Shown here piece after piece: positions 25,679-33,924 of a stretch of 64,000 nucleotides of DNA. This stretch comes from Chlamydiia bacterium (GTDB lineage Bacteria > Chlamydiota > Chlamydiia > Chlamydiales > 2-12-FULL-49-11). Within the stretch, counting starts at the first letter, position 1; each line of letters starts with the position of its first letter. The translations under genes and the position numbers were made by a program. The notes under the pieces are model-generated. The model made no database searches. It was not told where the DNA came from and worked only from the letters and a program-made list of their open reading frames with translations. The DNA is taken from positions 149,535-213,534 of the forward strand of contig JAJACQ010000020.1 in assembly GCA_022601435.1 (NCBI GenBank), read 5' to 3'.

Positions 25679-25949
25679 GGATCTAGTTCTTCCATCCTAA
25701 TCATATATTCTCTTAAAAAGCCGAGGGCAAATCTTTGAAGAGTTTCAGATGAAGCCGTTTTGGGGTTTGCTATATCTCCAGTTTGGATATATTCAGATCT
25801 TAATTTTAGAGTGGAGGAAGTTAAGTAATAGGTACTATCATTTAATAACAACAATAATAATAGTATAGGCTGTTGTTTTTTTTAAAGATGAAGTTCAATA
25901 ATGATTCAAAGAAAATCCATATGTTGAGAAGAATATGAATCCTTTTTTC
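25679..25949. other. Gene-poor stretch between the pentapeptide gene and the tRNA promoter
   Basis: No convincing gene. The minus strand has a short open frame (25594-25854) whose part outside the pentapeptide gene reads like protein (SSTLKLRSEYIQTGDIANPK), so it may be a remnant of a lost gene, but it has no recognisable family or ribosome binding site. Confidence 0.4.
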
Positions 25950-25978
25950 TTGAAAGATAATGAGTGAATCTGTAAAAT
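25950..25978 (+). promoter_or_regulatory. Promoter of tRNA-Leu
   Basis: TTGAAA (25950-25955), 17-base spacer, TAAAAT (25973-25978), 24 bases before the tRNA 5' end. Good fit to the major sigma factor consensus. Confidence 0.65.
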
Positions 25979-26002
25979 AGTGGCACTTCATCGATTCGAT
26001 GT

Positions 26003-26086
26003 GCTCAGATGGTGGAATTGGTAGACACAAGGGACTTAAAATCCCTTGACCTTTTGGTCGTGCAGGTTCAAGTCCTGTTCTGAGCA
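26003..26086 (+). tRNA. tRNA-Leu (anticodon UAA)
   Basis: Acceptor stem GCTCAGA (26003-26009) pairs with TCTGAGC (26079-26085), discriminator A at 26086. D-arm TGGTGGAATTGGTAGACA, anticodon stem AGGGA/TCCCT with loop CTTAAAA (anticodon TAA at 26037-26039), a class II long variable arm (GACCTTTTGGTC) and T-arm CAGGTTCAAGTCCTG. CCA is not encoded. A run of seven T follows, which may act as terminator. Confidence 0.97.
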
Positions 26087-26113
26087 TTTTTTTACTTGCT
26101 TTAGGTATAGTTA

Positions 26114-26431
26114 GTGTTAAGACACATTGTAATTATTAATTTTATAAAGAATAATGAGAAAGATTTTAGTGCTTTATTAGAATCTACCAGAACATACGTT
26201 GCTCAAATCCCGAGTGTTGTTAGTTATGACATTTTTATAAATGAAAGCGCGTATACTCCTGAAAATATTGAAAGTTTTGGTGTAGAGATTTTTTTTAAGA
26301 ATAAAGCAGGGCTCGAAGAATTTATGAAGCATCCAAAGCATTATGAAGCAAATGCTCTTTTTGAGCAGTATTTGGCTGATCCACCTTTTATGGTTTTAAC
26401 TCATCAAGTTGGATCTACAGTTAATTCTTAA
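26114..26431 (+). CDS. Dabb-domain (stress-responsive alpha/beta barrel) protein
   Basis: 105-residue protein with the dimeric alpha-beta barrel pattern: LRHIVIINF strand at the N-terminus, helix, VVSYDIFIN strand, GVEIFF strand, helix with MKHPKHYEA and a final FMVLTHQVGS strand. The family is broad and substrate cannot be inferred. Start is GTG at 26114, the codon that gives the standard 'MLRHIV' opening. Possibly co-transcribed with the tRNA if the T-run leaks. Confidence 0.75.
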   Translation: MLRHIVIINFIKNNEKDFSALLESTRTYVAQIPSVVSYDIFINESAYTPENIESFGVEIFFKNKAGLEEFMKHPKHYEANALFEQYLADPPFMVLTHQVGSTVNS

Positions 26432-26446
26432 GATCTTTAAATAATG

Positions 26447-26476
26447 TTGACAAAGTTTTGCTTCATGCTATATACT
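26447..26476 (+). promoter_or_regulatory. Strong promoter of the SnoaL/Nudix operon
   Basis: Perfect -35 TTGACA (26447-26452), 18-base spacer, -10 TATACT (26471-26476); an alternative -10 TATATA with an extended TGC lies two bases upstream. It precedes the SnoaL-like gene by 36 bases. Confidence 0.7.
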
Positions 26477-26512
26477 TTTTTTCTTAAATAGTTAATTTTT
26501 AAAGAGAAATTT

Positions 26513-26896
26513 ATGGAAGAAAGGATTTTAGCCGAGTGGTTTGAGGCATGTAATGACTGGAATTATGAAAGCATAGAAAATCTTTATGCAGAGGATGCGC
26601 TAGTACATGCAAAAGATGGTGATCTGTTTGGTGGAAAGGCGATAGTTAGGCTTTTACAAAAGTGGGTGAAAGCGATTCCTGATTTAAAGATGACTCCTCT
26701 TCATTCAAGTACTGAGGATGATGTTGTTGTGGTTCACTGGAAAGCTGAAGGGACTTTGAAAGAAGATCTTGGTGAGGTGAAGGCGACAAATAAGCAGACA
26801 ATCTTTCATGGATTGACTTGCTTTAGGTTTAAGAATAATAAGATTATAGAGCATTGGGTGTCTGCGGACTATAGAGCTTTGGCAGCTGGGAGGTAG
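26513..26896 (+). CDS. SnoaL/NTF2-like protein
   Basis: 127-residue cone-shaped NTF2-like fold predicted from the N-terminal helix (EERILAEWFEACNDWNYESIENLYAEDA), the VHAKDGDLFGGKAIVRLL turn, VVVVHWKAEGTL strand and the closing FRFKNNKIIEHWVSADY. Resembles SnoaL-type polyketide cyclases and steroid-isomerase-like proteins of unknown substrate. First gene of a four-gene run with gaps of 4, -1 and 29 bases. Confidence 0.78.
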   Translation: MEERILAEWFEACNDWNYESIENLYAEDALVHAKDGDLFGGKAIVRLLQKWVKAIPDLKMTPLHSSTEDDVVVVHWKAEGTLKEDLGEVKATNKQTIFHGLTCFRFKNNKIIEHWVSADYRALAAGR

Positions 26897-26900
26897 TAGT

Positions 26901-27719
26901 TTGATAAAAAGTTTATTTTGTGTGGTTTGTGTATGTTTGTTTAGTGCCCTTTCAGCTTCTGATATTCATACAGTCGTAGTTATTTTAGAGAGTAAGCCGG
27001 AAAAAGTTCAAATGATGAAAAAGGCTTTATCGAAGGTTGCTGTTTTAAGTCGTCAAGAAGATAGCTGTATTGAATATCGTGTGACTCAAGATAGTGATAA
27101 TCCTGCGATCTTTGCTTTGTTTGAGCAATGGAAGAGTAAAGAGTTGCATGCAGAACAGTTTGCAAAGCCTTATATTTTAGACTTATTTGATATAGTGCCT
27201 GAGCTTTTAGCTAAACCGTATATTGCTGTGAATGGAAAAACGTTTTTGATTGATCAAGTTTGTAAGAAAGAATGTGTTGGAGAAAAGAACATGGAACAAG
27301 TAAGAGTAGGAATTGCTACGTTAGTAGTTAACGATGGGAAAATATTATTGGGAAAGCGCTTGAATTCTCATGGCGAAGGGATGTGGGCGCCTCCAGGTGG
27401 TCATCTAGAATATGGTGAGACTCCGAAGGAAGGCGCTTTAAGAGAGTTAATGGAAGAGACTAATCTTAGTGCATCAGATGTCATTATGGGACCGTGGACA
27501 AATGATTTTTTCCCTCAAAAGGAAAAGCACTATATTTCTCTGTTTATGATTGTGACGGATTTTGAAGGAGAAGTGAAGTTAATGGAACCAGATAAGTGTG
27601 TTGAGTGGAGGTGGTTTGCCTTTGATGAACTGCCTGAGCCTTTATTTACTTCGATTGCAAATTTAGTTGGAGAGAAATCTTTAGAGTCTCTTATTCATGA
27701 GACCTTGCAGGTGCGATAA
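26901..27719 (+). CDS. Exported ABM-type monooxygenase domain fused to a Nudix hydrolase
   Basis: Two domains. Residues 1-19 form a signal-like segment (SLFCVVCVCLFSALSA); 22-115 resemble antibiotic-biosynthesis monooxygenases/YgiN (IHTVVVILESKPEKV, CIEYRVTQDSDNPAIFALFEQWKS). Residues 131-272 are a Nudix hydrolase: box GGHLEYGETPKEGALRELME then ETNL, with Asn in place of the usual Gly near its end. TTG 26901 follows GGGAGG. Inside, ATG 27291 has GGAG eight bases ahead and would make a free-standing 142-residue cytosolic Nudix protein, so two products are possible. Nudix members such as CTP/8-oxo-dGTP pyrophosphatases share this box; substrate unknown. Confidence 0.8.
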   Translation: MIKSLFCVVCVCLFSALSASDIHTVVVILESKPEKVQMMKKALSKVAVLSRQEDSCIEYRVTQDSDNPAIFALFEQWKSKELHAEQFAKPYILDLFDIVPELLAKPYIAVNGKTFLIDQVCKKECVGEKNMEQVRVGIATLVVNDGKILLGKRLNSHGEGMWAPPGGHLEYGETPKEGALRELMEETNLSASDVIMGPWTNDFFPQKEKHYISLFMIVTDFEGEVKLMEPDKCVEWRWFAFDELPEPLFTSIANLVGEKSLESLIHETLQVR

Positions 27720-28366
27720 TGTGGATATTTAAAGGGCTTTTACTATTTAGTAGCATTTCCTTGTTTGGGTCAAAAGGTGTATGGAAGTATCCTAAACGCG
27801 ATTTATCAAAAGTAAAAAGCGTGGCTATTTATCGAGGAAATTTTGATCCGCTTCATAAAGGACATGAGGCAATGATTCAAAAGACTTTAGATGAGGGGGT
27901 TTCTCATGTCTTTATTTTCCCTGCCTATGGACTTGGGAAAAAGAAACAAGCAGATTATAAGATCCGAGTAGAAGCTTTAGAAGCATATACCAAAAAAGAC
28001 GGTGTATCAATGTTTGAGTTTGATATCGAAGGAAGATCTAAATCAGAAGTCCTTTTAGAGATGAAGACAAAGGTGACTCGATTTGTTGGGGCTTTGCAGA
28101 GCAAGGGTATTAAGGTTTATAAGATCATGGGTGGCGATGTTAGTTGTAGTGAATCGAAGAAGGTGAATCTGAAAGTTGATGGCTACATTTTTGCAGATAG
28201 AAACGATCGTTTAGCTCAAAATTACATCGATTTTGGAAAAGAGGTGATTTTTGCTTATCCTGGTTTTGAAGAAATTTCATCTTCTAAGATTAAAAAAGTG
28301 GATTCAGGTGAAAATTTTATTAGCTTTGTATCAAAGGATAAAAAGATGGTGATAGATAAGTATTAA
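27719..28366 (+). CDS. NadD/cytidylyltransferase-like nucleotidyltransferase with signal-like N-terminus
   Basis: Rossmann nucleotidyltransferase of 215 residues: GNFDPLHKGHEAM (the T/GxFDPxHxGH motif, residues about 40-52) and ISSSKIKK (the ISSSxIR motif, about 180-188), both nucleotide-binding signatures of NadD/CoaD/RibL-type enzymes. Unusually the first 18 residues (FKGLLLFSSISLFGS) look like a signal peptide or membrane anchor, and the preceding gene shares this trait. It overlaps the Nudix gene by one base (TAATG). Specific substrate not readable; cytosolic NadD proteins lack such an N-terminus. Confidence 0.75.
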   Translation: MWIFKGLLLFSSISLFGSKGVWKYPKRDLSKVKSVAIYRGNFDPLHKGHEAMIQKTLDEGVSHVFIFPAYGLGKKKQADYKIRVEALEAYTKKDGVSMFEFDIEGRSKSEVLLEMKTKVTRFVGALQSKGIKVYKIMGGDVSCSESKKVNLKVDGYIFADRNDRLAQNYIDFGKEVIFAYPGFEEISSSKIKKVDSGENFISFVSKDKKMVIDKY

Positions 28367-28395
28367 CTTTATACATAACAAAAGGGAAAAAAGGT

Positions 28396-29427
28396 ATGGA
28401 AAAAGGTAGGGAAACAAGTATAGACTGGGGGTTTGGCTCAGACGTACTTAGAGAAGACCCGTTTGAATCAGGACATTATTCAAAGGTAAGCTTAATTACT
28501 TTGAGTAATGGATCAAGAATGGTCAGCAGAGCAAATCGAAATCAGGGTATTAAGGATTTTTTAGCAGAGGTGGCAATAACAGATTTGATGGCTAATCACA
28601 AATTGGGGCCTAGACGTTTAGATAAAGATTTAGGTGAAAAAGCAATGCTTTTAGATTATGTAGAGCACACACCTTTAAAAGTAGGTAGTGAAGATCCAGG
28701 GCAATACAAAGAGGTGATGAAGACTTTAAAACAAGCGCATGCTGTTTTAGACTTAAGTAGCGGAACAACTAGTCTTGCACCTTTTACCGTAATGAATGAA
28801 TATACTAATCAAGTGGGAATACAGGATTGGGTTCCCCAGGCTTTTTATGACACAATAAAGCAAGTTAATGATCTATTTGATAAATTTCAATTTCTACTTG
28901 CAAAAGATGCGGTGGTTTGTCATGGCGATTTTACTCCATATAACTTTTTATATGGTGTTGATGGAAGGGTTAAGTTGATAGATTGGACAGAGATGGTTGA
29001 GGGGCATCCATTTTTTGATGTGACCAAGTTTACTATTAGGCTTCCTCGTGCAGAAAGACTAAGATTATTAAATGACTATTTAGGAAGAAAAGCGACAGAG
29101 GAAGAGGTTCAGATTCATGATCTTGTAGATCTTTCTTTGTTAATGTTGATCGTAGCAAATCGTTATTGCTTGGCAGTGCAAGAGATTGCAAAGGGAGATA
29201 ATGATGTCCTTTCTCAAGAAGAGTTAAATGCAATTTTGGCCAAAGAAGAAGTAGAGTCATTTTTAAAAACTCCTTTTGGCGATGAATCAGCTAGAGCAAG
29301 GCAAGATGCAGGGACTAGAGCATTGTGGCTGGCAAGGCGGAATATACAAGTTTTTTCTAAAGCGATTTCCTCTATGAAAGCACCTGTAGATGAATCTGTT
29401 GCTGGTAAAAAGGCAGCTTCTGAATAA
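28396..29427 (+). CDS. APH/choline-kinase-family phosphotransferase
   Basis: Protein-kinase-like small-molecule kinase of 343 residues. Catalytic loop VCHGDFTPYNFL (about 175-186) with the Brenner HGDxxxxN pattern and metal-binding IDWTE (about 198-202). Members phosphorylate aminoglycosides, choline, ethanolamine, homoserine or sugars; this one is not assigned. It follows the nucleotidyltransferase by 29 bases with a GGGAAAAAAGGT ribosome site; a kinase next to a nucleotidyltransferase recalls choline/sugar activation pairs, an inference only. Confidence 0.8.
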   Translation: MEKGRETSIDWGFGSDVLREDPFESGHYSKVSLITLSNGSRMVSRANRNQGIKDFLAEVAITDLMANHKLGPRRLDKDLGEKAMLLDYVEHTPLKVGSEDPGQYKEVMKTLKQAHAVLDLSSGTTSLAPFTVMNEYTNQVGIQDWVPQAFYDTIKQVNDLFDKFQFLLAKDAVVCHGDFTPYNFLYGVDGRVKLIDWTEMVEGHPFFDVTKFTIRLPRAERLRLLNDYLGRKATEEEVQIHDLVDLSLLMLIVANRYCLAVQEIAKGDNDVLSQEELNAILAKEEVESFLKTPFGDESARARQDAGTRALWLARRNIQVFSKAISSMKAPVDESVAGKKAASE

Positions 29428-29532
29428 AGAGTGTAATAATTACTTTAATTCCCCCATTTATGGAATTGTTGTTAATAATATCATTAACTGTGTTAGAATC
29501 TATGTAATTTAAGGTTCTATTAAGAGTTTATT

Positions 29533-30060
29533 ATGAGCGTTATTATAGCAATGTCTGGGTGTAGTGGGGGAAATCAAGGTCCTTTGGGGGTATACCCGAA
29601 ATTAAAAAAAATTTTTAATGATGAATCTTTTAAATTAAAAAATTTACAGACTGTTGCGAATGATTATCAAAAAAATATTTTAAAAGTTGAGAGGTTGGCT
29701 TTAAAGCAATTTGCTAAAGGTAAAAAAGTTCTCTTATGTGGTTATTCGATGAGTGCTTCAGTTATGATTATAGCAGCTCACAAATTAATACAGAGTGGTA
29801 AAGTTATTAGTGGGATTATACTGATTAATCCTGAGGCTGAGAAGTTACGTGGTTTAGCTCCTTTAAAAGTGCCTGTATTAAGTTTTCATGGAGAAAAAGA
29901 TACAGTATTTCCTTTAAAAAACAATGCTCGTTCTTTTACTGAGATTAAAGCAAGGTTTGAGGCGCATGTATTTAAAGATTTAGATCATGATTTAAAGCCT
30001 GGTGATTCTAAGCAAGTAGCAGCTGAAATGAAAAATAAAATCGAAAAATTTTTTACCTAA
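29533..30060 (+). CDS. Alpha/beta hydrolase (small serine esterase-like)
   Basis: 175-residue cytosolic hydrolase. Nucleophile elbow GYSMSAS with S72, acid in HGEKDTVFP and histidine in DLDHDL give a complete Ser-Asp-His triad in family order. No signal peptide. The CSGGNQG loop near residue 10 occupies the oxyanion position. Its TAA overlaps the stop of the convergent 879-residue gene by four bases. Confidence 0.8.
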   Translation: MSVIIAMSGCSGGNQGPLGVYPKLKKIFNDESFKLKNLQTVANDYQKNILKVERLALKQFAKGKKVLLCGYSMSASVMIIAAHKLIQSGKVISGIILINPEAEKLRGLAPLKVPVLSFHGEKDTVFPLKNNARSFTEIKARFEAHVFKDLDHDLKPGDSKQVAAEMKNKIEKFFT

Positions 30061-32696
30061 GATTCTGCGATTTTTTTATCTATTCGTCTAAAGAGTTTTT
30101 CAAAAAGCTTACTATCTGATGGATCGATTCCGGGGTTAATTCGTATTTTTTCTTCTCCGATAGCGCTCATATTTGGCATGGCAAATCCAAAACTCCCACG
30201 ATTATACATGAGCTTTTTGTTCGAGTTGAATATGTCCATGGTTTGTTCTTGTATCCATAAAAACAGATCCAGGTTTTCATTTTGATCATCTGATATGGGC
30301 GTAAATTCGATAAAAGGTGATAAGTTATTTGCAGCAGAGGTTGCAATAAAAACCTTTTTGTTCATTCCAGGTCTTAATGATAGGGGAACTTTATCTAAAA
30401 TAGCCCTTGTATTTTTAAAGATACGGCTTTTGTATTGATCGGTCAATTCCATACCTGTAGATGAGGCTAGCCCAAAGTATTGATGTGTGAGTTCATCGGT
30501 CTTAAAAGTCTCTGAATCAAATAGAGTATTAAAATTATCCCATTTTTTATTCCCATTATTCACGACATAAAATGGGGCGCCGAAGTAGTTATCAAAGCCA
30601 AACATATCAAACTTTTGACCACTTCTTAAAACTACAAGATTTAATCGACCTTCTTCAATTTCTGCTTTGAATGTTTTGAAAAGCTTTTTGATATCCTTAC
30701 TTTCAGCAAAATCTATTGTGGCATCAATAGCTACGGTTAAAGAGTCTGTTTCAGGCTTTTTATGGAATATATCTTTAATTCTTTTGGCAACATCAACTTT
30801 TTTATAATGGCTATGAGTAATATCGGCGTCTATATTATGATAGAATTCCGTGGTAAATAAATCAATTTTTGTAATAGCAGGATCTGATAAAGCATCCTTT
30901 AATGTAGGAGTATCTCCTGTGACCATTGCTTCTTCGTAGTATGAGTGCTTTTCTAGTACAATATTGGCGTCAGGGTTATCTTTTAAAATAGTAGAGGCAA
31001 CTCCTGTATATACAGACATAGCTGATTTAGATAGACCAATTTTTAAATGGGCTGTAGATGGTATGAGGGGGCTTATAAATTCGTGATAGTTTTTTTCAAA
31101 GGTTCCTGGTTTAAATGGTTTTAAGAGGTATAGAAGAGTTGTTAACTCTGTATGGTAGCAATCGAGTGCTTGTGTGAACACTCGAAAATCTGACACATTT
31201 AAGATAGCAGTACTTAAATGTTGCTGAGCTCTGAAAAGACTTGTTTGAATCAATTCTGCAATAGCAGGGTCATCTTGAATATTTTCCCAGTTAGTTTGTG
31301 AGATATGATCAAATAAAGTTTTGGTCATTTTGATAGTGCCATCAGCAAGAAGAGCTTGCCCTTTACCATAAGCTTTCTTGTCCATACCTATTTTAGAAAG
31401 AAGTTTAAAGACATTTGCATCTGTGAATTCATTTTTGGTCTTATAAATATTCGTAAGAATTTTTCCTTCTACTACGTACTCAACAAATCCTTTATTACCA
31501 GTATTGGCAATTCCTTCAGGATCTTTGTGTTTAGCCAAGGCCTCCCTATATTTAACTCCCCCTGTTCCTACTCCTGAAACTTTAGACCATTGATCCAATT
31601 TTGTGATAAATTCATTCTGAATATTATTATCAGGATTCCTAGTTAGGATCTCAAAAGATGCTATTACTGAAATATCCTCTGTTATACTTGTTGATGTAAT
31701 GAATCCACTATTTGCACCTAAATAGTTTTGTATTTGTTCTTTAGTTTGAGAGATTTCAGGATATTTGGTCTTAATCATCTTTGCAGCAATCTGTATTTGT
31801 GAATAGAATTTATCTAATGCTTCTTTTTTTAGATTTTCATATTTATCAATTTTATCTCTATCTGTATCAGTAATTAAATTATCTCCAATTATGCTTGAAG
31901 CATCAAAAATTAATGGTTTAGATAGATTTTCTTGGGGAAAATTATGCATTTGTCGTTCAAATGCTGAGATTATTTGTTCAGTAATTTCTGTCTCTGATGT
32001 ACCTTGAATTACAGAAAATGCAGTGTTTAAAACATCCTTTGCAGATACGGTATCAACTGGGATCAGATTATTAAAATCTCTAATGGAGCCAAGGTTAGGC
32101 ATAATATTGAGAGCATCAAGTAGGCGGATTTCTGATTGAGCAACTCTATGGTAATGGCCACTAATGCTAGTATGGCCTAGCTGTAGCATGTCTGTATAGT
32201 CTTCATTTTGGAGATAGTCATTAGAAAAAAAAGAAACATCATAATTTAGAAAAGCTGCTTTTTGAAGATAATTAACCATTAAAAAACGTATCTTTTCCTT
32301 TATATCAGGGTCTTTTGCTCTGTTATAGGTTGAATGTAAGAGGCCGAAGTTAATTTCCCATTGCTCATTTCTAGTGTCATAGTCATTATGGTTTTTGCCT
32401 ATTTCTTTTAAGAGCTTATGAGGATCTCTGCTTTCTAGAGCTTTTTTTGCTCCTGAAGATGTGGTAGTTAAAAGCTCATCTACTTTAGATGCTGTAGATG
32501 AGGTAGGGGATATTGTTGCTTTAATAGGCTTAGGCTCAGAAGATACTGAAATAGATAGTCGAGGGATCACCTCCAAAGTGTTGGGATCATATTGTAGTTG
32601 CTTCACTCTTCCTGTAAGGGGCCCGGCATGTTTTTCCTCAGTCTCAGGTGTATGAGAATAAGGGGGTAATCGACGTGGTCCTTTTGGTATTTCCAT
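30057..32696 (-). CDS. Large protein with C-terminal PLP fold-type-I-like domain, candidate effector
   Basis: 879 residues, not recognised as a named family. Residues 1-90 are Pro/Ser/Thr-rich and disordered-looking, as in type III substrates; 90-540 are helical without known motif. From about 545 to 879 I see a pattern of PLP-dependent Cys/Met-type enzymes: YTGVAST (564-567, cofactor-loop position), TVAIDATID with D658 (pyridine-N partner), LRSGQKFD with K695 (Schiff-base lysine position, 37 residues on), and IRINPGIDPSDSKLFEKL with R852 (carboxylate-binding arginine). No signal peptide. It has its own predicted promoter and is convergent with its neighbour. Confidence 0.6.
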   Translation of the reverse strand: MEIPKGPRRLPPYSHTPETEEKHAGPLTGRVKQLQYDPNTLEVIPRLSISVSSEPKPIKATISPTSSTASKVDELLTTTSSGAKKALESRDPHKLLKEIGKNHNDYDTRNEQWEINFGLLHSTYNRAKDPDIKEKIRFLMVNYLQKAAFLNYDVSFFSNDYLQNEDYTDMLQLGHTSISGHYHRVAQSEIRLLDALNIMPNLGSIRDFNNLIPVDTVSAKDVLNTAFSVIQGTSETEITEQIISAFERQMHNFPQENLSKPLIFDASSIIGDNLITDTDRDKIDKYENLKKEALDKFYSQIQIAAKMIKTKYPEISQTKEQIQNYLGANSGFITSTSITEDISVIASFEILTRNPDNNIQNEFITKLDQWSKVSGVGTGGVKYREALAKHKDPEGIANTGNKGFVEYVVEGKILTNIYKTKNEFTDANVFKLLSKIGMDKKAYGKGQALLADGTIKMTKTLFDHISQTNWENIQDDPAIAELIQTSLFRAQQHLSTAILNVSDFRVFTQALDCYHTELTTLLYLLKPFKPGTFEKNYHEFISPLIPSTAHLKIGLSKSAMSVYTGVASTILKDNPDANIVLEKHSYYEEAMVTGDTPTLKDALSDPAITKIDLFTTEFYHNIDADITHSHYKKVDVAKRIKDIFHKKPETDSLTVAIDATIDFAESKDIKKLFKTFKAEIEEGRLNLVVLRSGQKFDMFGFDNYFGAPFYVVNNGNKKWDNFNTLFDSETFKTDELTHQYFGLASSTGMELTDQYKSRIFKNTRAILDKVPLSLRPGMNKKVFIATSAANNLSPFIEFTPISDDQNENLDLFLWIQEQTMDIFNSNKKLMYNRGSFGFAMPNMSAIGEEKIRINPGIDPSDSKLFEKLFRRIDKKIAES

Positions 32697-32722
32697 AATT
32701 TTCCAAATTTCTATCTATATCC

Positions 32723-32750
32723 ACATTATTCATGAGTGGTTTCATGTCAA
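32723..32750 (-). promoter_or_regulatory. Candidate promoter of the PLP-like gene
   Basis: On the minus strand: TTGACA (32745-32750), 16-base spacer, TAATGT (32723-32728). The start would lie about 20 bases before the ATG at 32696. Confidence 0.45.
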
Positions 32751-32859
32751 TTATGATTTAATTACGACTAGAGTGAAGGGTTTTTTGTCCTGTTTAAATC
32801 GTTTACTTTTTAAGTGTCTTTTCTTTATACTTATTTCTTTATATTTAAGTGGAGTGGCT

Positions 32860-33489
32860 ATGAGAATAAAAGAGGGGATTATCATTATCTTGAATGGGCC
32901 TTCTAGCGTGGGGAAGTCGAGTCTTCAGAAAGCTTTGCAGGGTAAATCTAAAGAGTTTTTTGTGCGTATAGGGATAGATACTTTTTTTGATGCCCTTTTG
33001 CCTGAGCCCGATCTTACTGAATTTGAAAGAGATAAAAAGCTTGATCAAGAAACCGGTATTGGGGAGTATATTCGAGGTATTCGATTTGAAGATGTAAGAG
33101 GTAAAGTGTCTGTTCCGCTAATAATAGGACCAGCTGGTGATCGCGTGATGAGAGGTATGCATCGAGCAATTGGAGAGTATGCAAAAGTTGGCTGTAATGT
33201 CATCGTTGATTATATTTTGTATAAGCCTGAGTATATGGATGATTTAAAAAGTAGCTTAGCAGGTAGAAGAGCTTTTTTTATTGGGGTTCATGCTCCTTTA
33301 GAGGTGATTGAGCAAAGAGAGCAAAGAAGAGGAACGTCTCCAGTAGGGCATGCTCGCAGTCACTATGAAACTTGTCATAAGAATGTTGCATATGATTTAG
33401 AGCTCAACGCAGAAACTAGTACGCCAGATCAATTAGCAGATCAGGTATTAGATTTTATGAAGCAAAAACTTTTGATTGTTAATTATTAG
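32860..33489 (+). CDS. Chloramphenicol-phosphotransferase-like P-loop kinase
   Basis: P-loop protein of 209 residues: LNGPSSVGKSS Walker A (residues 12-21), IGIDTFFD (the CPT substrate-site aspartate region), NVIVDYIL strand and FIGVHAPLEVIEQREQRRG lid arginines, the order seen in the CPT family that phosphorylates chloramphenicol. Homologues in non-producers act on unknown hydroxylated compounds. ATG 32860 has GTGGAG five bases upstream; a GTG at 32773 would add a hydrophobic leader but lacks a ribosome site. Overlaps the convergent sixA by 11 bases. Confidence 0.8.
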   Translation: MRIKEGIIIILNGPSSVGKSSLQKALQGKSKEFFVRIGIDTFFDALLPEPDLTEFERDKKLDQETGIGEYIRGIRFEDVRGKVSVPLIIGPAGDRVMRGMHRAIGEYAKVGCNVIVDYILYKPEYMDDLKSSLAGRRAFFIGVHAPLEVIEQREQRRGTSPVGHARSHYETCHKNVAYDLELNAETSTPDQLADQVLDFMKQKLLIVNY

Positions 33490-33883
33490 TCCAAATAGGA
33501 CTTTGATTTTCAAGAACGAGGCAGCCTGCCGTATGGAAATGAATGTTTGATCCGAAAAGGGCGGCTAAGTTTCCTATAAATGGATTATGTGTGACTAAAA
33601 GAATATCGCTATCTTCTGTTTGCAGTCTATCAAAAGTTAGTTGTGGATCTTTGGATCCGTCTAAGAGATTGGTGATTTCGATTTCTTTTTCTTCGGCAAG
33701 AATGGATGCTGTTTGCATTGCGCGTGTTTTTGGGCTAGAAAGAACCCTTTGAAACGTGATGTTTTGGCTTTTTAGTTCTTGAGATAGTTTTTTGACTTCG
33801 GTGATTCCTGCTTCGGAGAGTCCATTTTCAGGATCTTCAGGAGCAGGGGTATACGCACCATGTCTCACCAATATAATTTTCAT
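33479..33883 (-). CDS. sixA: SixA-type phosphohistidine phosphatase
   Basis: Histidine phosphatase fold of 134 residues: LVRHGAY catalytic motif at residues 5-11, SSPKTRAMQTA with the second arginine, and VTHNPFIG with the second histidine. In E. coli SixA dephosphorylates phosphohistidine on NPr/ArcB-type proteins; a target here is unknown. The -10 box ends seven bases before the ATG, so the message may be leaderless. Confidence 0.88.
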   Translation of the reverse strand: MKIILVRHGAYTPAPEDPENGLSEAGITEVKKLSQELKSQNITFQRVLSSPKTRAMQTASILAEEKEIEITNLLDGSKDPQLTFDRLQTEDSDILLVTHNPFIGNLAALFGSNIHFHTAGCLVLENQSPIWTNN

Positions 33884-33890
33884 ATATTAA

Positions 33891-33919
33891 ATTATACTAG
33901 TATGTCTATTTTCAATCAC
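33891..33919 (-). promoter_or_regulatory. Candidate promoter of sixA giving a leaderless mRNA
   Basis: On the minus strand: GTGATT (33914-33919), 17-base spacer, perfect TATAAT (33891-33896), then seven bases to the ATG. Confidence 0.5.
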
Positions 33920-33924
33920 TATTT

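Noticed and set aside
25594..25854. Minus-strand frame overlapping the end of the pentapeptide gene, with protein-like composition
   Set aside because: No ribosome site, no recognised family, and a third of it lies antisense to a well-supported gene; kept only as a possible remnant.
32773..32859. GTG-initiated extension of the CPT-like kinase giving a signal-peptide-like leader
   Set aside because: The ATG at 32860 has a GGAG at good spacing and gives the normal P-loop position; the GTG has no ribosome site.
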